NCBI GenBank assembly: GCA_949531795.1
Contig: CATIQX010000079.1
Coordinates: 1-17,573 of the forward strand
Length of the DNA stretch: 17,573 bases
Reading direction: 5' to 3'
Source: Cryomorphaceae bacterium
GTDB taxonomy: Bacteria; Bacteroidota; Bacteroidia; Flavobacteriales; BACL11
The position numbers and the translations under genes are program-made. This document shows, piece after piece, positions 1 to 7,079 of the stretch. Numbering within the stretch: the first letter of the stretch is position 1; each line of letters starts with the position of its first letter. The notes below the pieces were generated by a model that was not told the origin of the DNA, made no database searches, and worked only from the letters and a program-made list of their open reading frames with translations.

Positions 1-43
1 TGGAATAATCATTGTATTAATCTTAGTGTAAAATTAATCATAA

Positions 44-547
44 TTATTTTATTACAGTTAATAATTCACTGCACCATTTAGATAAGGTATATTCATCATC
101 TACTTTTATGGAAATCAAGCCCATCTTATTACCTGCGAGTATATCAGTATCAGAATCTCCAATTAAATAAGAATGGGCTAATTTTATGTCTGGGAAATCA
201 ATCAATGCTTGCTGAATCATTCCAGGGTTTGGCTTACGACAATTACAATTCTCAGAAGACAAATGAGGACAATAGTATATCTTATCTATTACTCCCCCAT
301 TTTGTTCTAATTCAAGCAACATATATTCATGTAAAGCATCTAAATCCTTATCTGACATAATTCTTTTTGCAATACCCTGCTGATTGGTTACAATAAGAAT
401 GCGTTTAAATATTTTTGAAAGTTTTGATATAGAGGTTTTTACTCCTGAAATAAACTCAAACTGGTCAATATTTTTAACATACTCACCATCTAACTTTAAA
501 TTTATTACACCATCTCTATCTAAGAAAAGAGTATCTAGATTATGCAT
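44..547 (-). CDS. gmhB: HAD-family phosphatase, D-glycero-D-manno-heptose-1,7-bisphosphate phosphatase type
   Basis: This is a 167-residue cytoplasmic HAD hydrolase of the HisB-N/GmhB type, which removes the C7 phosphate of heptose 1,7-bisphosphate in ADP- or GDP-heptose synthesis. Visible motifs are the nucleophile region LDRDGVIN (Asp10 and Asp12), motif II TNQQG (54-58), the family zinc site formed by Cys93, His95, Cys101 and Cys103, Lys105, and motif IV GDSDTD (130-135). The ATG at 547 was preferred to the longer start at 568 because the family begins just before the DxD motif and because ATGCATAA gives a compact 8-nt overlap with the gmhA stop, which suggests translational coupling. It is the last complete gene of the minus-strand operon. 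The fold assignment is firm; the exact anomer (alpha or beta) cannot be decided. A histidinol-phosphatase role is unlikely beside gmhA. Confidence 0.88.
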   Translation of the reverse strand: MHNLDTLFLDRDGVINLKLDGEYVKNIDQFEFISGVKTSISKLSKIFKRILIVTNQQGIAKRIMSDKDLDALHEYMLLELEQNGGVIDKIYYCPHLSSENCNCRKPNPGMIQQALIDFPDIKLAHSYLIGDSDTDILAGNKMGLISIKVDDEYTLSKWCSELLTVIK

Positions 548-1121
548 CTGGAAACATTTCTTGCTCAATCAATTGGCAAATAATATGCCCAACTAGAATG
601 TGTGCCTCTTGTACTCTTGGTGTATCATTAGAGGGAACGCAAATCGTAATATCACAAAGATCTCGCATGGCACCACCATTTTTTCCTGTAAAACCAACAG
701 TTTTCATTCCTAATTCTTTTGCTTTTTGAATTGCCTTCACTACATTAGGAGAATTCCCTGAAGTTGATATCCCTACAAGAATATCTCCTTTTTTACCAGC
801 AGCCTCAACCATTCTTGAAAAAGTTGCTTCATAACCATAATCATTTGCTACGGCAGTCATAAAAGATGGGTTCACATGTAGAGCCTCAGCATATAAAGGA
901 GGGCGATCAGCATAAAACTTTCCGCTTAACTCAGCTGCAATATGCTGAGCATCAGAAGCACTACCTCCATTTCCACAAAAAAGCATTTTTTTATCTGATT
1001 GGAAAGCAATTACACTTTCAGCAACAATTTGCTGAATATTAGCTTTTAAATGATCATCCTGAAAAATGCTAGTGTAATTTTTAACAGCACTTTTAATGCA
1101 TTTTTCTATTCTACTTTTCAT
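540..1121 (-). CDS. gmhA: Sedoheptulose-7-phosphate isomerase (phosphoheptose isomerase)
   Basis: This is a 193-residue SIS-domain isomerase that converts sedoheptulose 7-phosphate to D-glycero-D-manno-heptose 7-phosphate, the first committed step to nucleotide-activated heptose. Visible motifs are CGNGGSASDAQH (49-60), the SIS phosphate-binding STSGNS (119-124) and the metal ligands expected from characterised GmhA proteins: His60, Glu64, Gln171 and His179. Length matches the family. The ATG at 1121 was chosen over an upstream in-frame start at 1199, because the latter would add 26 non-family residues and overlap the GT4 gene by about 50 nt. The chosen start leaves a 29-nt gap after the GT4 gene with a possible -7 element. 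The gene overlaps gmhB by 8 nt. No heptose kinase or nucleotidyltransferase lies within the window, so the pathway is incomplete here. Confidence 0.93.
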   Translation of the reverse strand: MKSRIEKCIKSAVKNYTSIFQDDHLKANIQQIVAESVIAFQSDKKMLFCGNGGSASDAQHIAAELSGKFYADRPPLYAEALHVNPSFMTAVANDYGYEATFSRMVEAAGKKGDILVGISTSGNSPNVVKAIQKAKELGMKTVGFTGKNGGAMRDLCDITICVPSNDTPRVQEAHILVGHIICQLIEQEMFPDA

Positions 1122-1135
1122 CTTATTGGTTTTTA

Positions 1136-1143
1136 CAAAAATA
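1136..1143 (-). promoter_or_regulatory. Possible internal -7 element (TATTTTTG) upstream of gmhA
   Basis: On the minus strand these bases read TATTTTTG, fitting the Bacteroidota TAnnTTTG -7 consensus, and end 14 nt before the gmhA ATG in one of only two real gaps in the operon. No convincing -33 element lies at the expected distance, and such an octamer arises easily in AT-rich DNA, so this is only a candidate for separate gmhAB expression. Confidence 0.25.
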
Positions 1144-1150
1144 CAAATTT

Positions 1151-2296
1151 TTATAATGATTGATACACTTGTAGTGTCTGCCTTCCAATATCTAACCAAT
1201 CATGCTTCTTCTTTATAAACTCAACTCCTTTAAATCTTACTCTCTCCATCAACACCTCATCAAGCAATATACTATTTAACTTATTAGTTAAATCACTCAT
1301 ATTTTCAGTTTTAAATAGAAATCCATTTTCATTATCGGAAATTATTTCTGTCAAAGGAGGTAAGTCAGAGACTAAAGCAGGACGCTCAAAACTTAAAGTC
1401 ATCATAAGTACCCCACTTTGATAAATTTTTGTGTACGGAAGAACAACTAAATCTGAAGCGCAGTAATAATGTTCCACATCTTCTTGCTGAATAAATTTAG
1501 TGTGTAGTAGAATATAGTCTGATAAATTATTTTCGTCAATAATATTTTGATATAAAGAGAAATCATTCTCCCAAGGTTTTCCTGCAATCACTAATAAAAC
1601 ATCTGGATTTTCCTTTACAACACCTTTTAAGGCAGATAATAAGATCTCTAATCCTTTAACTTTTTTTATCATACCAAAAAACAATAATACTCTTCTATTA
1701 TTTGGAATAGCTAGTTGCTTTCTAGATTTTTCTTTATTGAATTGTGTATTAATAAACGGAATATAGTTTCCATGCGGAACAATAGAAATATATGATGATA
1801 GATCAGCATTAACATTTACAAGCTCTGACTTACTAAACTGATTATGAGTTATAATTCTATCCGTCAATTTATAAATCATATTCGTAATAATTAATGAATT
1901 AGATGAATTGGAAAAAGAACTAACATCATGAACGGTTAATACTACTTTTCCAAATAGTATTTTAACAAATAGTAAGTTAAAAAGGACTAAAAAATTAGTG
2001 TAAAAAATATGAAAATGAAAAATAGAAATTCCTGAAAATCTAGCGTGAAAAACTGAAAAAATCGTACCTAAAATCCAATTAATACCACTAATAATTCTGA
2101 AATTATTCTTAAATATATTTTTATAGAAAGTAAAAAACTTTACTCCGCTTATTTTAGGGTTAGCAGTTTCGTTATTTGTGTACAAACTTACATTAACACC
2201 ATTATTAACTAAGCCAATTGCCTGTCCGAAGGCATAAAAATGAAATGACCCTCCATGAGCACCCAACGTATCTATAATCGCTACTTTTCTATTCAT
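1151..2296 (-). CDS. GT4-family glycosyltransferase
   Basis: This 381-residue protein has the two-domain GT-B layout of retaining GT4 enzymes, which transfer a sugar from a nucleotide donor onto a growing glycan at the cytoplasmic face. The N-terminal acceptor domain contains a Gly-rich loop (LGAHGGS, about 11-17), a hydrophobic stretch around 75-115 that could touch the membrane, and TVHD. The C-terminal donor domain starts with LLFFGMIKKVKGLEIL, continues through VIAGKP and DLVVLPY, and carries the GT4-type SFERPALVSDLPPLTEII segment with its paired acidic residues near 303-315. The ATG at 2296 is two bases after the GT2 stop codon. Donor, acceptor and linkage cannot be deduced. A heptosyltransferase role is possible from the adjacent gmhAB, but this is not a GT9-type heptosyltransferase. 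Confidence 0.88.
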   Translation of the reverse strand: MNRKVAIIDTLGAHGGSFHFYAFGQAIGLVNNGVNVSLYTNNETANPKISGVKFFTFYKNIFKNNFRIISGINWILGTIFSVFHARFSGISIFHFHIFYTNFLVLFNLLFVKILFGKVVLTVHDVSSFSNSSNSLIITNMIYKLTDRIITHNQFSKSELVNVNADLSSYISIVPHGNYIPFINTQFNKEKSRKQLAIPNNRRVLLFFGMIKKVKGLEILLSALKGVVKENPDVLLVIAGKPWENDFSLYQNIIDENNLSDYILLHTKFIQQEDVEHYYCASDLVVLPYTKIYQSGVLMMTLSFERPALVSDLPPLTEIISDNENGFLFKTENMSDLTNKLNSILLDEVLMERVRFKGVEFIKKKHDWLDIGRQTLQVYQSL

Positions 2297-2298
2297 TA

Positions 2299-3207
2299 TT
2301 ATTTAATTAAGCCTTGAAAATAAGACTTATTAATCAACCACCAAGTTGAAATATTTTTTCTAATCTGAGGATTTACAATAAATTTAATATTATTTCTTAA
2401 CAATAACCAAGCAATAAAAGTATAAGAAAACATACCACCAATTTTCTTTAGGAAATAAATATGATTTTTAATATTTTGTTGTAAAAAGAAATTCCCTCTA
2501 TAAATCTTTTTTTCATCTTTTTCAAAAGATTTTGTTAAGCTCCCAACTTTATGGTAGAACTCTACATGAGGATAATAAAGTATCTTATGCCTACCATCTT
2601 TCCATACTCTATATGAAAAATCAGTGTCATCAAAATAAACAAAATACTTTTCATCCATTAATCCAATATCCTGAAACACCTCTTTTTTAATTAGCAAACA
2701 ACAAGTTGGAGCATACTCTACATCAATAATTTTATTATACTGACCTTCATCCAATTCCCTCATACCTCTGTGTAATGGCAAATACCCTTTCTCTTTTATA
2801 AACCAACTGCCAGCGTACCAAATGTGATTTGGGTTATCATAGTACATCATTTTTGGACTAACCAAACTAGATTTATCTTTAATCTGAATCTTAATTAATT
2901 TTTCAATTAAAGAGCTTTCAAATTCGACATCATTATTTATAACTAAAACCTGATCACAACCATCCAAAATTGCTTTTCTAATTCCTTGATTATTTGCCGC
3001 AGCAACTCCTAAATTTTTAGAATTTTTAACAACCTGTAACCTGCTATCCTTTTCGTTTATTAATATTGAAAGTGTTAAATCAGATGAAGCGTTATCAATA
3101 ACATATAAAATTAAATTTGAATGTGTCTGTTTCCATACGCAATCCAAAAACGGTCTCAAAACATCAGCCGAATTATAAGTAATTGTTACTAGGGCTATTT
3201 TATCCAA
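2299..3207 (-). CDS. GT2-family glycosyltransferase with TTG start
   Basis: This is a 302-residue inverting GT-A enzyme of the rhamnosyltransferase-like (WbbL-type) GT2 group. Seen in order: the N-terminal TITYNSADVL, the nucleotide-binding VIDNASSD (36-43), NLGVAAANNQG (65-75), the DXD-equivalent VINNDVEF (89-96) and the acidic DDTDFSYRVWKDG (193-205), followed by a C-terminal hydrophobic segment (about 258-270). The gene has no ATG near its beginning. The only start that keeps the conserved N-terminus is TTG at 3207, where TTGGATAA overlaps the stop of the acetyltransferase gene by 8 nt. The weak start codon suggests that translation depends on ribosomes finishing the upstream gene. Sugar specificity is not readable; rhamnose or a related deoxysugar would suit the epimerase in the same operon, but that is inference. 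Confidence 0.88.
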   Translation of the reverse strand: MDKIALVTITYNSADVLRPFLDCVWKQTHSNLILYVIDNASSDLTLSILINEKDSRLQVVKNSKNLGVAAANNQGIRKAILDGCDQVLVINNDVEFESSLIEKLIKIQIKDKSSLVSPKMMYYDNPNHIWYAGSWFIKEKGYLPLHRGMRELDEGQYNKIIDVEYAPTCCLLIKKEVFQDIGLMDEKYFVYFDDTDFSYRVWKDGRHKILYYPHVEFYHKVGSLTKSFEKDEKKIYRGNFFLQQNIKNHIYFLKKIGGMFSYTFIAWLLLRNNIKFIVNPQIRKNISTWWLINKSYFQGLIK

Positions 3208-3685
3208 CCTGTTTGATATTTACAGCAGAAGCCCCAACCATAACAGCTCCTGGCTCAACATCTTTTGTTATTACTACATTGGCCCCAATTACAGCTCCCT
3301 TTCCAATAGTAACTGGTTTTGCAATTACGCAGTTCATACCAATAAAAACATCATTCTCAATAACCACTTTACCTACGTAGAATCTAAAATGATAATCAGG
3401 GTGATCTGAAAGCTTTTCTGTGTCAATAAAGTGAGTAATTATCTTAGTGCCCGTTGTTATGATACATCTATCTCCAATAAAAATATTTGATGGATATATG
3501 CTATCAATAAAAACATCTTCACCAATAAAAACTGTGCTAACATTATGAAAACGGACACCTCTCATCTTGTGTATTCTTGCTCTTGCATATCCTGAAAGCA
3601 AACTACTTTTTGCTATTACGTGCAAAAGCTTATTAATAAATCTTCTAACTCCATATTTTTTTTGCGACTCTATTTCTTTACTCAT
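3200..3685 (-). CDS. Left-handed beta-helix (hexapeptide repeat) O-acyltransferase
   Basis: This 161-residue protein has an N-terminal basic amphipathic stretch (about 1-40) followed by hexapeptide repeats of the WcaF / maltose-acetyltransferase type. Examples are FIGDRCIITTGTKI, a loop with SDHPDYHF (about 93-100), then VIENDVFIGMNCVIAKPVTIGKGAVIGANVVITKDVEPG. The loop His-containing segment is where catalytic and substrate residues sit in this family. Such enzymes use acetyl-CoA to O-acetylate a sugar, so this is probably a tailoring enzyme for the same glycan that is sulfated. Its ATG shares an ATGA 4-nt overlap with the preceding sulfotransferase gene, and its own stop overlaps the TTG start of the GT2 gene. 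The acyl group and acceptor cannot be determined, and serine acetyltransferase-like roles are less likely here. Confidence 0.85.
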   Translation of the reverse strand: MSKEIESQKKYGVRRFINKLLHVIAKSSLLSGYARARIHKMRGVRFHNVSTVFIGEDVFIDSIYPSNIFIGDRCIITTGTKIITHFIDTEKLSDHPDYHFRFYVGKVVIENDVFIGMNCVIAKPVTIGKGAVIGANVVITKDVEPGAVMVGASAVNIKQVG

Positions 3686-4518
3686 TTTAAATATTTTTTT
3701 TTAAATTTAAAATAATCCTCATTTATATATTGCTCTAATAAAAGTCTATCAACTTTTTCAAGTTGCTCTTTATCAGCTTTCTTATAGAATAAAAACTTAA
3801 AATAATTAACTAACTCTCTTGGAATAATTATTTTAAGTTTTGAAGTTAAGTTTCTATTATGTTGCAATGTTCTTGAAATAATATTTCTTGGTATTTTATT
3901 AGCATTTACTCTCTCTTGATCTTTAGAGTATTCTAATTTATCAAGTTCTAAAAAGCTACACAATTTCTCAAGATCATTATTTATATTCTCAAGTTGTAAT
4001 ATGAAAACCTGATTTTCATCAAAATATTCTAAATAATTATTTACTTGTTTATAGTATAAACTATTCTCTATATATTGATGAATAAATTTCTTATGCTTAT
4101 TTTTTTTATTTACTAAATACTCATTCAATGATTCTGTTGCATATCCCATTCTTTTATCCATATTGTAATGAGAAAAAGCTCTGAAAATCGGATCTCTTAC
4201 TATTATAATTATTTTTGCCTTATCATTAAATTCATGTAATTTCTTTGGAATAGAAGGATAGGCAAAATATGATACGCTTCCGTCGACTAAATATTTGAAT
4301 GATTGCCCCTTTTTAAATTCTTTTAAATAATCATTCTCATTTCTAATTTTATAATCTTTATAGTATGAGTTATGTATTAATTCATCATAAGAGAAATGAT
4401 TAATCTCCTTAAGTTCTTTTGTAGTAAAAACATCTTTATGTTTTTTTAAAATTGACCAAAGAAGAGTTGAGCCTGATTTTGGTGCCCCAACTAAAAATAA
4501 ATTTGGTTTATCTTTCAT
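3682..4518 (-). CDS. PAPS-dependent carbohydrate sulfotransferase (copy 1)
   Basis: This is a 278-residue cytosolic sulfotransferase domain protein that transfers sulfate from PAPS to a sugar hydroxyl or amine. The 5'-phosphosulfate-binding loop is GAPKSGSTLL (11-20); its Lys14 is the expected catalytic and binding lysine. KEINHF (37-42) occupies the KEPHYF position of related enzymes, and DGSVSYF (79-85) is the family's middle motif. The 3'-phosphate-binding segment IIIIVRDPIFRAFSHY (103-118) carries Arg108 and Ser116. It begins with ATGAAAGATAA, of which all 11 nt overlap the end of the hydrolase gene; sulfotransferase copy 4 has exactly the same junction. The protein is very Lys/Asn/Ile-rich and is the most divergent of the four copies, separated from the other three by the polymerase, epimerase and hydrolase genes. 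The acceptor is unknown. Confidence 0.9.
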   Translation of the reverse strand: MKDKPNLFLVGAPKSGSTLLWSILKKHKDVFTTKELKEINHFSYDELIHNSYYKDYKIRNENDYLKEFKKGQSFKYLVDGSVSYFAYPSIPKKLHEFNDKAKIIIIVRDPIFRAFSHYNMDKRMGYATESLNEYLVNKKNKHKKFIHQYIENSLYYKQVNNYLEYFDENQVFILQLENINNDLEKLCSFLELDKLEYSKDQERVNANKIPRNIISRTLQHNRNLTSKLKIIIPRELVNYFKFLFYKKADKEQLEKVDRLLLEQYINEDYFKFKKKYLK

Positions 4519-5917
4519 TATTTACAGTTACTAAGGTTATGCTATATGGCTTTATTGTAAGCTCAGATATATTTTGTAAATCAGAAATAGTATAATTAAT
4601 ATCTCCCTTCTTTTTATTATTACAATATAATTCTTTTCCAAAATATTCTTTAAGTGTTATTTGCGATAATACTTCCTTAAAAGATATTTCCTGAAATTCA
4701 CTTGACCAATTAATTATGTATTTATACTTCTCATTATTAGGAGCCTCGCATTTATAAAGATAGCAAAAATCATTAACTCTAGTTTTATCAATTGTTAATT
4801 TTTTTTTATTAAATATTTCAGAAAGCATCTGAAAAGGATAAAATGTTGTGTGAATTTCTGTAATGCCACCCCTATTCATTAATACTGATCCTGAAACATC
4901 TCTTCCTGCTAAATTATGATAAGTAGCAAGCTCTATGTTTGATAAATCCTTAGAGACAGAAATTTCTAGTAAATAATTCGCAACATATATAGCTTGAAAT
5001 AATGTATTTCCAGTAATTTTTGACATTTGAAGATTCCATTCAGTGATCCATATAGCTTTATCTGAAAAAATCGAATTATTTAACCCTATCTCCTCAGGGT
5101 AAATATTATTAAAATAATTTATAATTCTTTCTCTATATATAAGGAATGCTTCACTCTTGCTTTTCCCTTCTGGTATTTCAGAAACCATTTTACCATCTTT
5201 ATCTCTTCCTTTTGTGACTTTAGCATACGAATGTATAATAATTGCATCATAAAAATCTTCTTTTGCTAATAATTCATTCCAATAGTTATGTCTTTCTTGA
5301 CCTCTTTTAACTGGAGCAGCTACAACTCCTAAAAGAATATTCGGAAAAATACTTTTCAATTCAATTGCTAAATTTTTAGTTAGTTGAATATATTTATCTC
5401 CATCAATTAAATGCATATAACTTCTATTAGAAAGCTCACTTCCTAATTCTATGCCCACTACATTTATATTATTTTCAACAAGCTTATCTATAATTTTAAT
5501 TGTTTCATCGCTTGAAGCTGTAAGAATATTTACGTCTACAATTACCTTAGAATTTAAATACTTTGCTAAATAGATAAAGTCATAAATATAATTTTTATTT
5601 ATTTTTTTCTTTCTTTCATAATTTTGAATACCAGTTACTCGTTTTGGGAGCACTCCGCTATGGTATTTATTCACTTCATTAATCTTCATTCCATAACCAG
5701 CCCCATCAGGATGATAGAAATTACCAAATCCACCAGGAAACCTTAGTAGATTAGGAGAAAGTTGAATAACCTGATTCATGAAAATTGAATCATAAACATT
5801 ATGGAATGTAAATGTAGTATTTGTACTAAACCCAAACACATTAGGCCTAACGTAATTCTGAGACAGTGAGCATACAGCAATTAGACTTAAACAAACTATT
5901 AATATTAAATTTTTCAT
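4508..5917 (-). CDS. Secreted glycoside-hydrolase-like protein (clan A TIM-barrel type)
   Basis: This 469-residue protein has an N-terminal signal peptide (MKNLILIVCLSLIAVCSLSQ, cleavage near 20). The -1 residue before Cys16 is Val, so a lipoprotein is unlikely. The body resembles clan GH-A enzymes such as GH79/GH51/GH39-like proteins. LRFPGGFGNFY (58-68) matches their substrate-loop motif, GIELGSELSN (155-164) aligns with the acid/base region and offers Glu161, and AIWITEWNL (288-296) offers Glu293 as nucleophile. IIIHSY (226-231) fits the usual His-Tyr motif between them, and a C-terminal beta-rich domain (about 370-469) ends the chain. It lies inside a polysaccharide biosynthesis operon, so a role in trimming, releasing or length control of the exported glycan is inferred. 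A 31-nt gap with a possible -7 element precedes it. The exact GH family is uncertain. Confidence 0.75.
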   Translation of the reverse strand: MKNLILIVCLSLIAVCSLSQNYVRPNVFGFSTNTTFTFHNVYDSIFMNQVIQLSPNLLRFPGGFGNFYHPDGAGYGMKINEVNKYHSGVLPKRVTGIQNYERKKKINKNYIYDFIYLAKYLNSKVIVDVNILTASSDETIKIIDKLVENNINVVGIELGSELSNRSYMHLIDGDKYIQLTKNLAIELKSIFPNILLGVVAAPVKRGQERHNYWNELLAKEDFYDAIIIHSYAKVTKGRDKDGKMVSEIPEGKSKSEAFLIYRERIINYFNNIYPEEIGLNNSIFSDKAIWITEWNLQMSKITGNTLFQAIYVANYLLEISVSKDLSNIELATYHNLAGRDVSGSVLMNRGGITEIHTTFYPFQMLSEIFNKKKLTIDKTRVNDFCYLYKCEAPNNEKYKYIINWSSEFQEISFKEVLSQITLKEYFGKELYCNNKKKGDINYTISDLQNISELTIKPYSITLVTVNNER

Positions 5918-5936
5918 ATATTTTAAAAAATCAAAA

Positions 5937-5944
5937 CAAAACTA
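5937..5944 (-). promoter_or_regulatory. Possible internal -7 element (TAGTTTTG) upstream of the hydrolase gene
   Basis: The minus strand reads TAGTTTTG here, fitting TAnnTTTG, 19 nt before the hydrolase ATG and entirely within the 31-nt gap after the epimerase stop. A -33 element is not evident. This is one of only two real gaps in the operon, so a secondary transcript for the distal half is possible but unproven. Confidence 0.28.
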
Positions 5945-5948
5945 TAAC

Positions 5949-7079
5949 TTATTTAATCAATCCCTTAACTTTTAATTTTTTAATTGAAGTCTCATATTCA
6001 TCTTGCACAATGTCTTGCGTTTGTACCCACTCAACAAATTTAGCAACTCCAGCTTTAAAAGTAAACTTAGGATTAAAGCCTAAAATATTTTTGATTTTTG
6101 ATAAATCAGCATAATTATGACGAATATCACCTAAACGATATTTACCACTTATCTTAATTTCTACATCTGAATTATATAGACTCTTTAAAGTATTTGCTAA
6201 TTGCAAAACCGTTACCGCAACTCCAGATCCTACATTAAATGTTAGATGGTTAGCTTCCTTCTTTTCTAAAGCTAAAACAGTTGCGTCTACAACATCATCA
6301 ATGAAAATAAAATCTCTACTTTCAGCTCCATCTTCATAAACATCAATATCATTTCCATTCAATAACCTTGTAGAAAAAATAGATAAAATTCCTGTATAAG
6401 GATTACTTAAAGATTGTCCAGGACCATAAACATTCTGATACCTTAATGCGACAGCAGGAATACCTAGCGTTTTACCCATGAGGAGAATCATCTGTTCTTG
6501 TTGTAATTTTGTAATACCGTAAATAGAAGACGGATTAGCCTTTGAATCTTCATCTGTAGCTAATAATTGTAAAGGTTCATTACATTTATTGCAAAATAAA
6601 TTAAATTTTCCCTTAGCCATATCAATATCCCGCCTCTGTTCAGGAAACACTTCCGCATCATTCTTACATAAATACTTGCCTTCTCCATAAATAGAACGTG
6701 AAGAAGCAACAAGAATCTTTTTTATACTGTGATTCTCATTAGCTAAAATATCTAATAAATGTGAAGTTCCTAAAACATTAACCTCATTGTATCTAGCTAT
6801 CTCATACATAGATTGCCCAGTACCTGTTTCGGCAGCCAAATGAATTACAATATCTTGTCCTTTTAAGGCTTTTTTCCAATCTAATTTATTACAGACATCC
6901 CCTAAAATAAAAGTAACTTGATCTTTAATTGAATTATATAAGACAGAATCTTGATTCTCACCATGGATTTGTTTTGATAAATTATCTAGTACAGTAATAT
7001 TGTATCCTTTAGAGACTAATTTTACCGTTAAGTGTGAGCCAATAAATCCTGCTCCTCCTGTAATTAAAATATTCTTCAT
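5949..7079 (-). CDS. NAD-dependent sugar-nucleotide epimerase (dTDP-L-rhamnose 4-epimerase-like)
   Basis: This is a 376-residue extended short-chain dehydrogenase/reductase, in the cytoplasm, that changes the stereochemistry of a nucleotide sugar. ITGGAGFIGSH (6-16) binds NAD, HLAAETGTG (80-88) follows, and YGITK gives catalytic Tyr187 and Lys191. Between them lies an insertion of about 40 residues containing Cys138 and a CNKC pair (Cys163/Cys166) preceded by a DMAKGKF-like segment. As I recall, this Cys-bearing insertion is typical of the dTDP-L-rhamnose 4-epimerase-like branch and not of GalE. The ATG at 7079 was chosen because it starts at the Rossmann strand and gives an ATGA overlap with the polymerase gene; a longer in-frame start at 7214 would add 45 residues lying inside that gene. 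The substrate is therefore likely a 6-deoxyhexose nucleotide, but GDP- or UDP-sugars cannot be excluded. Confidence 0.85.
   Translation of the reverse strand: MKNILITGGAGFIGSHLTVKLVSKGYNITVLDNLSKQIHGENQDSVLYNSIKDQVTFILGDVCNKLDWKKALKGQDIVIHLAAETGTGQSMYEIARYNEVNVLGTSHLLDILANENHSIKKILVASSRSIYGEGKYLCKNDAEVFPEQRRDIDMAKGKFNLFCNKCNEPLQLLATDEDSKANPSSIYGITKLQQEQMILLMGKTLGIPAVALRYQNVYGPGQSLSNPYTGILSIFSTRLLNGNDIDVYEDGAESRDFIFIDDVVDATVLALEKKEANHLTFNVGSGVAVTVLQLANTLKSLYNSDVEIKISGKYRLGDIRHNYADLSKIKNILGFNPKFTFKAGVAKFVEWVQTQDIVQDEYETSIKKLKVKGLIK

Noticed and set aside
3183..3380. Plus-strand open frame rich in Thr/Ile/Pro opposite the acetyltransferase gene
   Set aside because: It is the antisense shadow of hexapeptide repeats; the opposite strand encodes a well-conserved acyltransferase.
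4508..5917. Lipoprotein interpretation of the hydrolase signal sequence (Cys16)
   Set aside because: Val precedes the cysteine, where a lipobox needs Gly, Ala or Ser, so ordinary signal peptidase cleavage is more likely.
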